Source: an uncultured Prevotellaceae bacterium (GTDB lineage Bacteria > Bacteroidota > Bacteroidia > Bacteroidales > Bacteroidaceae). Taken from it: a DNA stretch of 10,363 nucleotides. The notes beneath the pieces are model-generated. The model did no database searches. It worked only from the letters and a program-made list of their open reading frames with translations, and was not told the DNA's origin. Of this stretch, positions 1 to 6,368 are shown in pieces (position 1 is the stretch's first letter; each line of letters starts with the position of its first letter). The DNA lies in the NCBI GenBank assembly GCA_946539475.1, contig CAMNHM010000095.1, positions 1-10,363 on the forward strand. The letters run 5' to 3'. Made by a program: the position numbers and the translations under genes.

Positions 1-45
1 GCTTCTTTGAAGACCAAAACAACTTGTTTTGGTAGCGCAAGAAGC
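1..45. repeat. Nested inverted repeat (possible cruciform/hairpin) at window edge
   Basis: Outer arms GCTTCTT (1-7) and AAGAAGC (39-45) enclose perfect 10-bp inner arms ACCAAAACAA (13-22) and TTGTTTTGGT (24-33) around a single central base. The 5-base segments between the arms on each side do not pair. No T-run follows on either strand, so it does not look like a simple intrinsic terminator. It lies beyond the radA terminator and may extend past the left edge. It could be a dispersed palindromic repeat, an operator, or the structured 3' end of a transcript from outside the window. The arms are certain; the role is unknown. Confidence 0.6.
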
Positions 46-49
46 CCAC

Positions 50-105
50 TTCGCATCTCAAAGTCTCGGCGCGTGGTATAGAAAGTAGCAGAAGATGGAT
101 GCGAA
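50..105. repeat. Second inverted repeat downstream of radA
   Basis: TTCGCATC (50-57) and GATGCGAA (98-105) are perfect 8-bp complementary arms separated by 40 bp. The right arm abuts the T-run (minus strand) of the radA terminator. With the 1-45 repeat, it shows that the whole 1-105 spacer is made of inverted repeats with no sign of coding. Function unknown. Confidence 0.4.
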
Positions 106-149
106 AAAGCACACCCGCGAGCGCGCGGAAAGGGCACGCTCGGTGGGTG
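104..149 (-). terminator. Probable intrinsic terminator of radA
   Basis: Read on the minus strand, the sequence just after the radA stop forms a stem: CACCC then CGAGCG pair with CGCTCG then GGGTG (plus-strand arms 112-116 with 145-149, and 118-123 with 137-142). There is a small 1x2 internal loop and a 13-base loop. Two or three bases later comes a run of five T (plus-strand A104-108). This is the expected GC-rich hairpin plus short U-tract. The U-tract is short, so efficiency is uncertain. Confidence 0.6.
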
Positions 150-150
150 G

Positions 151-1542
151 CTATCCGAAGAGCACGCGCAGTGCCTCCTCCACCTTGCGGACGGGGTGGA
201 GCTCGATGCCCAGCTTCTTGTGGCTGAAGGCGCGCATGTTGTAGCGGGGTATGATGATGTGGCTGAAGCCCAGCTTCTCGGCCTCTGCCACGCGCTGCTC
301 TATGCGGTTCACGGGGCGCACCTCGCCGCTGAGGCCTACCTCGCCGGCCATGCACCATCCGGCGTCGATGGGTGTGTCGACATTGCTCGAGAGGACGGCG
401 GCAATGATGCTCAGGTCCATCGCCATGTCGGTGACGCGCAGGCCTCCGGCAATGTTGATGAAGACGTCCTTCTGGATGAGCTTGAAGCCGACGCGCTTCT
501 CGAGTACCGCCAGCAGCATGTTCAGGCGGCGCTGGTCGAAGCCCGTTGCCGAGCGCTGCGGGGTGCCGTAGGCTGCTGTCGACACCAGTGCCTGCGTCTC
601 GAGCAGGAAGGGGCGCACACCCTCGATGGCAGCGCTGATGGCAATGCCCGAGAGGCCCTCGTGGTCTTCGGTGAGGAGCAGCTCCGAGGGGTTCGACACC
701 TGTCGTAGCCCGTTCTGCTGCATCTCGTAGATGCCCAGCTCGGAGGTGCTGCCGAAGCGGTTCTTCATCGAGCGCAGGATGCGGTACATGTAGTGCTGGT
801 CGCCCTCGAACTGTATGACGGTGTCGACGATGTGCTCCAGGATCTTCGGGCCTGCCAGCGTGCCTTCCTTCGTGATATGTCCGATGAGGAAGACGGGCAC
901 GCCGCTGGTCTTTGCGAAGCGCAGCAGCGACGAGGCGCACTCGCGTACCTGTGCGATCGAGCCGGCCGAGGACTCGACGTCCTCGGTAGAGATGGTCTGT
1001 ATGGAGTCGATGACGACGAGGTCGGGCTCTACGTCGCGGATGTGCTGGAAGATGGCCTCCAGCGAGTTCTCGCAGAGGATCATGAAGTTGTCTGACAGCA
1101 GCGACTGCGGGTTGAGGCGCTCGGCGCGCATCTTCAGCTGGTGGGCGCTCTCCTCGCCGCTGACGTAGAGGATGCGCATCTGGCGCAGGTTGAGCATCGT
1201 CTGCAGCGTCAGCGTCGACTTGCCGATGCCCGGCTCGCCGCCCAGCAGCACGATGCTGCCTGGCACGAGGCCGCCGCCCAGCACGCGGTCGAGCTCGGCG
1301 TCGCCCATGGGGATGCGGCGGTCGTCGCTGCCCTCAATCTCGCGAAGGCGCACGGGGCGGCTCGTGCGCAGGGCATGGCCGGCGGTGGCAGCCGCGTTGG
1401 TGGCGGCTGCACGGCCGCTGTCGGCAGCAACCTTGATCTCCTTGAAAGTGTTCCATTGTCCGCAAGCGGGGCACTTGCCTATCCACTTGGCCGATTCCTG
1501 TCCGCAGTTCGAGCAGACGTATACCGTCTTGTCTTTTGCCAT
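151..1542 (-). CDS. radA: DNA repair protein RadA (Sms), branch-migration ATPase
   Basis: A 463-residue cytoplasmic RecA-family ATPase that promotes branch migration and processing of recombination intermediates during DNA repair. Domains in order: an N-terminal C4 zinc finger (Cys10, Cys13, Cys24, Cys27); an Ala-rich linker (about 39-60); a RecA-like core with Walker A GGEPGIGKST (101-110), a hydrophobic Walker B strand ending at Asp179, and the RadA-specific KNRFG motif (260-264); then a Lon-protease-like C-terminal domain. Full length for the family. The frame is open upstream to 1626, but the start at 1542 is chosen because the zinc-finger N-terminus begins MAKDK as in other RadA proteins, and because the TAnnTTTG box at 1562-1569 lies inside the longer version. 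Transcribed alone, divergent from the lipoprotein gene at 1618, with a terminator at 104-149. Confidence 0.97.
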   Translation of the reverse strand: MAKDKTVYVCSNCGQESAKWIGKCPACGQWNTFKEIKVAADSGRAAATNAAATAGHALRTSRPVRLREIEGSDDRRIPMGDAELDRVLGGGLVPGSIVLLGGEPGIGKSTLTLQTMLNLRQMRILYVSGEESAHQLKMRAERLNPQSLLSDNFMILCENSLEAIFQHIRDVEPDLVVIDSIQTISTEDVESSAGSIAQVRECASSLLRFAKTSGVPVFLIGHITKEGTLAGPKILEHIVDTVIQFEGDQHYMYRILRSMKNRFGSTSELGIYEMQQNGLRQVSNPSELLLTEDHEGLSGIAISAAIEGVRPFLLETQALVSTAAYGTPQRSATGFDQRRLNMLLAVLEKRVGFKLIQKDVFINIAGGLRVTDMAMDLSIIAAVLSSNVDTPIDAGWCMAGEVGLSGEVRPVNRIEQRVAEAEKLGFSHIIIPRYNMRAFSHKKLGIELHPVRKVEEALRVLFG

Positions 1543-1561
1543 AGTTTGATGGTTTTTGCTA

Positions 1562-1592
1562 CAAAGGTACGATTTTTTTTCGCAGTAACAAA
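1562..1592 (-). promoter_or_regulatory. radA promoter (Bacteroidetes -33/-7 type)
   Basis: On the minus strand, TTTG (plus 1589-1592) is followed after exactly 19 bp by TACCTTTG (plus 1562-1569). This fits the Bacteroidetes consensus TTTG-N19-21-TAnnTTTG. Transcription should begin near 1555, leaving a leader of about 13 nt before the radA ATG at 1542. Confidence 0.75.
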
Positions 1593-1609
1593 AATTTTTC
1601 GTACTTTTG
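1579..1609 (+). promoter_or_regulatory. Promoter of substrate-binding lipoprotein gene
   Basis: TACTTTTG at 1602-1609 matches the -7 box TAnnTTTG. The -33 position is weaker: TTCG at 1579-1582, one mismatch from TTTG, with 19-bp spacing. Predicted transcription start is about 1614-1616, only 2-4 nt before the ATG at 1618. It interlocks with the radA promoter on the other strand. Confidence 0.55.
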
Positions 1610-1617
1610 CACCCATA

Positions 1618-2451
1618 ATGAGACATATCTTGACTATAGCGCTGGCAGCCGCGCTGCTGCTGGCTTGCGGCACCGACGACGGCAAGGGCACGGCGACGGC
1701 AGAAAGTCGCACGAAGGCAACGGTAGACTCGGCGGCCCTGAAGGTGGCAGTGACACCAACACTCGACTGCCTGCCGCTCTACGTGGCCGACGAAGAGGGA
1801 TGGTTCGCGCGCGAGGGCGTCGACGTGGCGCTATGCCCCTACCAGGCACAGATGGACCAGGACACTGCGCTGCTGCGCCACCATGTGGACGGCATGACCA
1901 CCGACCGTGAGCGCCTCAAGTGGATTGAGCGGCAGGGCGGCAAGGTGGAGGAGGTGGCCACGACGAGCCTGAAGTGGCAGCTGCTGACCTATCGCGTGGC
2001 CCGCATCCGTCAGCTGAGGCAGCTCGACGAGGAGATGATTGCCATGACCCGCTATTCGGCCACCGACATGCTGGCGCAGAAGGTGATCGACAGCGTGGGG
2101 CTGAAGCCCGAGCGCGTCTTCCGGATACAGGTGAACGACGTTGCCATTCGGCTGGCCATGCTCGAGACGGGCGTCATCGACGCGGTGCTGCTGCCTGAGC
2201 CACAGGCTACGCAGGGGCGCAACGGCGGACACTTCATGCTGATGGACACCGACTCGCTGGGGCTGCAGCTGGGCGTGATCGTCTTCACCAAGGAGGCGCT
2301 TGCCGACACGCTGCGCCGGCAGCAGGTGGATCGTTTCCTGAAGGTCTACGACATGGCGCGCGACTCGATTGCTGCCAACGGCCTGAAGCGATACCGCGAC
2401 CTCATTGTACGCTGCTGCCAGGTGAAGCCGGAGACGGTGGATTCTCTTTAA
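1618..2451 (+). CDS. Orphan ABC-type substrate-binding lipoprotein, NMT1/SsuA-like, possibly C-terminally truncated
   Basis: A 277-residue predicted lipoprotein. Residues 1-17 are a lipoprotein signal (hydrophobic LTIALAAALLLAC; lipobox LLAC with Cys17), followed by acidic residues D20-D21 that might favour surface export. The mature part resembles the NMT1/THI5/SsuA periplasmic-binding fold: TLDCLPLYVADEEGWFAREG (48-67) resembles the usual N-terminal ligand-side motif, and MLETGVIDAVLLPEP (181-195) resembles the hinge motif. The ligand cannot be told from sequence; thiamine-precursor, nitrate/sulfonate and aromatic-amine binders share this fold. No permease or ATPase gene is adjacent. The start at 1618 is fixed by the signal peptide. 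The protein stops at ETVDSL, where relatives as I recall them continue for roughly 20-30 residues, and the stop codon abuts a tandem repeat. Confidence 0.75.
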   Translation: MRHILTIALAAALLLACGTDDGKGTATAESRTKATVDSAALKVAVTPTLDCLPLYVADEEGWFAREGVDVALCPYQAQMDQDTALLRHHVDGMTTDRERLKWIERQGGKVEEVATTSLKWQLLTYRVARIRQLRQLDEEMIAMTRYSATDMLAQKVIDSVGLKPERVFRIQVNDVAIRLAMLETGVIDAVLLPEPQATQGRNGGHFMLMDTDSLGLQLGVIVFTKEALADTLRRQQVDRFLKVYDMARDSIAANGLKRYRDLIVRCCQVKPETVDSL

Positions 2452-2491
2452 GAGTTTAAGAGTTGAAGAGTTGAAGAGTTGAAGAATTGAA
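2452..2491 (+). repeat. 8-bp tandem microrepeat, five units
   Basis: Five consecutive 8-bp units: GAGTTTAA (2452-2459), GAGTTGAA three times (2460-2483) and GAATTGAA (2484-2491). The array starts directly after the last base of the preceding TAA stop codon. Short A/G/T-rich arrays of this kind are typical of spacers in Prevotella-like genomes; that is from general familiarity, not a search. Confidence 0.85.
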
Positions 2492-2513
2492 GTTTTTGGG
2501 ATGCGTTTCGCGC

Positions 2514-2606
2514 AGAAATTAAACAAAATCTGATTCAAAATTAAACAGGAGGCTTGGTACTAAAACTACATTTTGATTAATTTTGGAGATAATTTGTTTA
2601 ATTTCT
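2514..2606. repeat. AT-rich nested palindromic element
   Basis: Terminal arms AGAAATTAAACAAA (2514-2527) and TTTGTTTAATTTCT (2593-2606) are perfect 14-bp inverted repeats. Inside them ATCT (2528-2531) can pair with AGAT (2587-2590) across a 2-base bulge, and CAAAATTAA (2536-2544) pairs with TTAATTTTG (2577-2585), leaving a 32-base loop. AAATTAAACA also recurs as a direct repeat at 2538-2547. The element is much more AT-rich than the flanking genes. It resembles a small non-coding mobile (MITE/REP-like) or structured regulatory element. No target-site duplication is visible, and no transposase is nearby. It appears to carry the promoter of the next gene. Confidence 0.65.
2553..2585 (+). promoter_or_regulatory. 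Candidate promoter of the TPR-protein gene
   Basis: TAATTTTG (2578-2585) is an exact -7 box, preceded 21 bp upstream by CTTG (2553-2556), one mismatch from the -33 TTTG. Predicted start is near 2591, giving a leader of about 60 nt. The -7 box coincides with the inner right arm of the palindromic element, so hairpin or cruciform formation could affect it. Confidence 0.45.
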
Positions 2607-2641
2607 CGCCGAAGGCGATCCTCTGAAGAAGTTGTTAGGAG
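2606..2641 (+). promoter_or_regulatory. Leader hairpin and Shine-Dalgarno-like AGGAG before the TPR gene
   Basis: TCGCC-GAA-GGCGA (2606-2618) forms a 5-bp GC-rich stem with a 3-base loop, directly next to the AT-rich palindrome. AGGAG at 2637-2641 lies 9 nt before the ATG at 2651. That is a good Shine-Dalgarno match and spacing, although this phylum mostly does not rely on such sites. It supports the chosen start. Confidence 0.4.
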
Positions 2642-2650
2642 TAAGGACGA

Positions 2651-4852
2651 ATGAAGCATAATAGCGAAATCGACAGAATACTGGGGCTGCTGCACGAGCG
2701 ACAGCTGCTCACGGCCCTCGATGCGCTGGCCGGCTATCTGGCCGCCCATCCCCGTCAGAAAGACAGCGACGCGTTGGAGTCCGTCAGGGACGACTATGCC
2801 CGGATGCGCCGATACTGGATCGAAGGCTATCGCGACCCCCATGTGGAGAAGATATACACGGAGCTGCTGCAGCGCCTGTATGTGCTGACGTCGAACGTCG
2901 GCATCAACTGGCAGCTGGGCAGTCCATTCCTGAAGGCGTTGTACCACCGCCCCCGAGACCGTCGGAACGACTGGTCGATCAGTGCCGTGCGTGCCGAGAT
3001 GGAAGCCTACGTCAGCGAGGTGACGCTGCTGCAGCTGGAGCCTGAACATACGCGCCGGCAAAAGAGCGAGCTACTTCACAAGGAGCACAGCGAGCACATG
3101 CGCGACCTCTTCGACTATATCCTCACCTCGAAGCTGTGGCGCGAGGCCACTGCCGACGGCTTCATCGACATGCTCCTCTCGCCTACACTCTATACCCACG
3201 ACCAGCAGCTTGTGGAGAGTGCGATATTCCTCTCTGCCTACCACCACTTCTGTCCGCAGAAGTTCAGGGTGCTGGCCGAGGTGTACATGAAGGCCACCGA
3301 CGAGCGTCTCCGTCAGTATGCGCTGGTGGGGTGGGCGCTGCTGCTGACGAGGGCCGACGTCGATGTCTTCCCGGAGCTGGGATCACTGACGGCGCGGATG
3401 CTCGACGACGAGCGGACGTGCAGCGAGCTGGCCGAGCTGCAGATGCAGCTGGTCTACTGCCTGGAGGCTGATGCCGACGCGAAGACCATCGCCAGCGAGA
3501 TCATGCCCGACATCGTGAAGGGAGGGCGCAGCCAGCTGAACGACCTGAACCTCTCGCTGACCGACGAGAGCAGCCTGGAGGACATCATCCATCCGGAGGC
3601 GTCGGAAAGAGACATGGAGCGGCTCGAGCAGAGCGTCCACCGCATGGTCGACATGCAGAAGCGGGGCGCTGACATCTACTTCGGAGGATTCTCGCAGATG
3701 AAGCGCTACCCCTTCTTCAACGAGGTGTCCAACTGGTTCGTGCCGTTCTATACGCAGCATCCCGACATCAGCAGGATATGGAGCAACAGCAAGGGTAAGA
3801 AGCTCCTGAAGATGATCACCAGCGTGGGCGCTTTCTGCGACAGCGACAAGTACTCGTTCGTGTTGACCTTCGACCGCGTGCTCGACCAGTTGCCGGCGAA
3901 TCTGAGTGCCCTCGGCGATGATGCGCTGGCTCCCGTCGGGGGCATGGTGGGGGAGAAGGAGCAAGAACAGCCGGCATTCATACGTCGGGCCTATCTGCAG
4001 AATATCTATCGCTTCTGCCGACTTTTCTCCTACAGGCGAGAGTTCGACGACATCTTCCAGGAGGACGATCCTCAGAGCGGGCTGCTGTTCTTTGCCACGC
4101 CCATCCTGCAGAGCCGGCTGCTGGCGTCGGGGGCTGTTGCCGTGGCAAACTTCCTGATGAAGCATCGCCGCTATAAGGATGTCGTCAGCGTGCTAAAGAA
4201 TATGCATGGCATGAGGGATAACGACCAGGCTTGCCTGATGATGGGCACGGCGCTGATGCGCACGGAGACCGGCGACGGCCTCGCGCCGGAAGAGTTCTTT
4301 GACCTGGTGCTCGCCCGCGACAGCTTCAACGAGCGGGCCCTCTCGGCATCGGCCCGCCTGCTCTTCGCCGACCAGCAGTATGAGCAGGCACTGGGGCACT
4401 ACGAGACGCTGATGACGCTTCGCAGCGATCAGCGCAGCTATCAGCTGAATGCCGCCATCTGCTTCATCCATCTAGGACGCCAGCAGGAGGCACTGAAACT
4501 GCTCTTCAAGCTGAGCTACGACAATGCCGGCGACGTTGAAGTGACGCGTGCACTGGCCTGGGCCCTGACGGTGGACGGACGCTGCGAGCAGGCGCGCGAG
4601 TATTACCAGCGGCTGCTCTCGGCCGGCGATTCCCATCCCGTCGACCTGCTGAACAGCGGCTACAATGAGTGGCTCGCGGGCAGGAATGCCGATGCCGTCG
4701 GGATGTTCAGGCGTTTCGTCGCCCTTCAGGAGCATCAGGCGACGGCACTCGAAAAGGAGTTTATGCTCAAAGAACATAAACTCCTGTCGGGTCGAGGCAT
4801 CAGCGATACTGAGATCCGCCTGATGCTCGATGAGGTGTTGTCGGTAGGCTAG
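2651..4852 (+). CDS. Large tetratricopeptide-repeat protein, function unknown
   Basis: A 733-residue protein with no signal peptide or membrane segment, so probably cytoplasmic. The N-terminal two thirds is mainly helical-looking, charged sequence that I do not recognise. The C-terminal part has about four TPR-like helical hairpins at roughly residues 565-700, with the Trp/Leu/Gly/Tyr, Ala and Pro pattern, for example LFADQQYEQALGHYETLMTL, CFIHLGRQQEALKLLFKL, LTVDGRCEQAREYYQRLL and EWLAGRNADAVGMFRRFV. TPRs usually bind other proteins; no catalytic motif is seen. The start at 2651 is supported by the AGGAG at 2637 and the promoter at 2553-2585. It ends at VLSVG with a TAG that overlaps the stop of the convergent peptidase gene. 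It resembles conserved hypothetical TPR proteins of Bacteroidales; the cellular role is unknown. Confidence 0.85.
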   Translation: MKHNSEIDRILGLLHERQLLTALDALAGYLAAHPRQKDSDALESVRDDYARMRRYWIEGYRDPHVEKIYTELLQRLYVLTSNVGINWQLGSPFLKALYHRPRDRRNDWSISAVRAEMEAYVSEVTLLQLEPEHTRRQKSELLHKEHSEHMRDLFDYILTSKLWREATADGFIDMLLSPTLYTHDQQLVESAIFLSAYHHFCPQKFRVLAEVYMKATDERLRQYALVGWALLLTRADVDVFPELGSLTARMLDDERTCSELAELQMQLVYCLEADADAKTIASEIMPDIVKGGRSQLNDLNLSLTDESSLEDIIHPEASERDMERLEQSVHRMVDMQKRGADIYFGGFSQMKRYPFFNEVSNWFVPFYTQHPDISRIWSNSKGKKLLKMITSVGAFCDSDKYSFVLTFDRVLDQLPANLSALGDDALAPVGGMVGEKEQEQPAFIRRAYLQNIYRFCRLFSYRREFDDIFQEDDPQSGLLFFATPILQSRLLASGAVAVANFLMKHRRYKDVVSVLKNMHGMRDNDQACLMMGTALMRTETGDGLAPEEFFDLVLARDSFNERALSASARLLFADQQYEQALGHYETLMTLRSDQRSYQLNAAICFIHLGRQQEALKLLFKLSYDNAGDVEVTRALAWALTVDGRCEQAREYYQRLLSAGDSHPVDLLNSGYNEWLAGRNADAVGMFRRFVALQEHQATALEKEFMLKEHKLLSGRGISDTEIRLMLDEVLSVG

Positions 4853-6048
4853 ATACCCAGCTTCTTGCGGATATCCTTGGGAATGGCGTTCTTGTTCACG
4901 AGGAAGTCCATCGTGTTGGCAGCGATGAAGGCCTTGGTCATATACCACGTGCCCTTGTAGTCGCCGGTCTCGCCCCACGAGTTCTTCACCATGTAGTACT
5001 CCTTGCCGTTCTGGTCCTTGGCGACGCCGTAGATCAGCATGCCGTGGTCGTCGGTCAGCTCCCAGTTGTCGAAGCGCTCCTGGCGCATCTCCTGTGTGGG
5101 CACCACCTCGGGCACCTTGCAGCCCAGCGAGTCGATGATGCTGCGCTTCACGGTGGCGCTGAGCTTCAGCCAGCGGGCCATGTCGCTGCCACGAAGGCTC
5201 TTGGCGGCGTCGCCGTCGATGGCGTAGGCCAGGCCCTGGCGGGTGAAGCCCTCTTCCGATACGTCACCGCCCCAGGCGATGGTGTAGCCGTTGGCGACGG
5301 CATTGTCGATGACCTGCATCATCTCGTCCATCGGCAGGTTGTACGACAGCGGGAAGCGCCAGTTGTCCTGCACCTCAACGGCAAAGCCGGTGTAGAAGGG
5401 GTGATGGGTGTAGGAGGTGATCGAGACATAGTCGTTGAGGTTCAGCCCCAGCGATGCGCAGAAGGTCTTCGGGGTGTACTCCTTACCCTCGTACATGAAT
5501 GTGTCGGGGCACTTGCCCAGATAGGCGTCGAGGATGCCCTGCAGGCCGGGCTTCCACTGTGTGCTGATCTTCTTGGCGTCGCTCTTCGCAACGGCTGCCA
5601 CATAGGGCTCGAGCAGCGAGAAGAACTCGTTGAAGTTGTTCAGCGAGTCGCCATAGAGCGAGCCTGGGAAGGGCATGGCGCCCTCGGGGCAGATGCCGTG
5701 GTTCTTCAGCACGGAGAGCACGTCCTCGGCCGAGCCGCCCTGTGAGAACTGGCAGTCGCCGTGATAGCGCACTACCTGGATGGCGCGCTCCATGTAGGTC
5801 TTGTTGGCCACGAACGACTCGCAGAGGTCGTAGGTCTTGCCGGTGGCCTTGAGGATCTCGGCCTCGAAGAACGAGAGGGTGGAGTAGTCCCAGCAGGTGC
5901 CCGAGCGGTTCTGGTCCTTCACCGAGGTGATGGGGTTCTCCTTGATGGTGGTGAACTGTGGCTTGTTGTCAGCCTTCTTCTCAGCTTCCTGAGCCTGTGC
6001 GCCCATGGCCATGATGGCCAGCAGGGCGAGGGTGAATGTTTTCTTCAT
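4849..6048 (-). CDS. Secreted C1B cysteine peptidase (bleomycin hydrolase/PepC-like)
   Basis: A 399-residue papain-fold peptidase of family C1B (Pfam Peptidase_C1_2). A Sec signal peptide is clear: KK, then a hydrophobic stretch (4-16), and AQA before a likely cleavage at 19/20. It should therefore act in the periplasm or outside, unlike cytosolic PepC or bleomycin hydrolase. Catalytic residues are visible: oxyanion Gln46 in VKDQNRSGTCW, nucleophile Cys52, His335 in TDDHGMLIYG and Asn356 in KNSWG. The sequence after the nucleophile is CWDYS rather than the commoner CWSFS. The C-terminus ends KKLGI. Likely role: aminopeptidase or endopeptidase digestion of peptides. The start at 6048 is fixed by the signal peptide. 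No TAnnTTTG box was found in the 90 bp upstream, so it may be read from the pepP promoter at 7792-7823 through the 320-bp gap, or from an unrecognised promoter. Confidence 0.9.
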   Translation of the reverse strand: MKKTFTLALLAIMAMGAQAQEAEKKADNKPQFTTIKENPITSVKDQNRSGTCWDYSTLSFFEAEILKATGKTYDLCESFVANKTYMERAIQVVRYHGDCQFSQGGSAEDVLSVLKNHGICPEGAMPFPGSLYGDSLNNFNEFFSLLEPYVAAVAKSDAKKISTQWKPGLQGILDAYLGKCPDTFMYEGKEYTPKTFCASLGLNLNDYVSITSYTHHPFYTGFAVEVQDNWRFPLSYNLPMDEMMQVIDNAVANGYTIAWGGDVSEEGFTRQGLAYAIDGDAAKSLRGSDMARWLKLSATVKRSIIDSLGCKVPEVVPTQEMRQERFDNWELTDDHGMLIYGVAKDQNGKEYYMVKNSWGETGDYKGTWYMTKAFIAANTMDFLVNKNAIPKDIRKKLGI

Positions 6049-6139
6049 GAGCTAGTTGGTTTGCTATTTTGTTATTTCAAATTCCGCGTATAACGTTTTC
6101 TCTTGTTGGGTCTCCCGGTTTCGTACCCGTTTCTTTACC

Positions 6140-6352
6140 CTATATTTCCCTGGCGGATAGATGTGGCTCCCGGTGAAAAAATCCTACCTTAAAGTCTTCG
6201 GTTATGGGACATTTGATTGTTGTGCTGTCAGTGAGCAACTCTATTGAGGGACATGACGACTCCTTGCCGACCTGTGCCGACAGGCTTGTGCAGGCGCAGA
6301 GCACAAGACAAATGGTATGAAACCGAAGTTGCTGGGTAGTAATGCCTGTCAT
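6140..6352 (-). CDS. Doubtful 70-residue small secreted protein or gene remnant
   Basis: This ORF lies on the minus strand in the 320-bp gap between the aminopeptidase and the C1B peptidase, starting 16 nt after the aminopeptidase stop. The N-terminus looks like a signal peptide (LRFHTICLVLCACTSLSAQ, residues 9-27, with an SA-Q cleavage site near 26/27). The rest is short, contains two Cys and no recognised motif. Codon use is more AT-rich than in the neighbours. After the TAG the same frame stays open for another 20 codons to a TGA at 6077-6079, which could mean a decayed longer gene. The stretch 6049-6139 holds nothing else that I can identify. It could equally be a chance ORF. Confidence 0.3.
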   Translation of the reverse strand: MTGITTQQLRFHTICLVLCACTSLSAQVGKESSCPSIELLTDSTTIKCPITEDFKVGFFHREPHLSAREI

Positions 6353-6368
6353 TCCTGAACCGTTTTTC

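Noticed and set aside
1..45. Integron attC site or tRNA fragment
   Set aside because: The arms do not carry the attC core motifs, and no cloverleaf or CCA end can be built from this sequence.
1141..1617. In-frame 5' extension of the substrate-binding lipoprotein gene
   Set aside because: It lies antisense to radA, the translation is Ala/His/Gln-rich shadow sequence, and the lipoprotein signal and promoter place the start at 1618.
1543..1626. Longer N-terminus for RadA
   Set aside because: It would place the TAnnTTTG promoter box within the gene; the family begins just before the zinc finger, at 1542.
2452..2491. CRISPR-like array
   Set aside because: Units are 8 bp, directly contiguous and without spacers; this is a simple tandem microrepeat.
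2519..3061. 180-codon minus-strand frame covering the palindromic element and the 5' part of the TPR gene
   Set aside because: It is antisense to the better-supported TPR gene, and its tail is just the AT-rich repeat translated.
3383..4165. 260-codon open frame antisense to the TPR gene
   Set aside because: Same codon-bias shadow effect; Leu/His/Val-rich with no motif.
5044..5745. 233-codon open frame antisense to the C1B peptidase
   Set aside because: Mirror of a real gene with intact catalytic residues; no promoter and no recognisable protein features.
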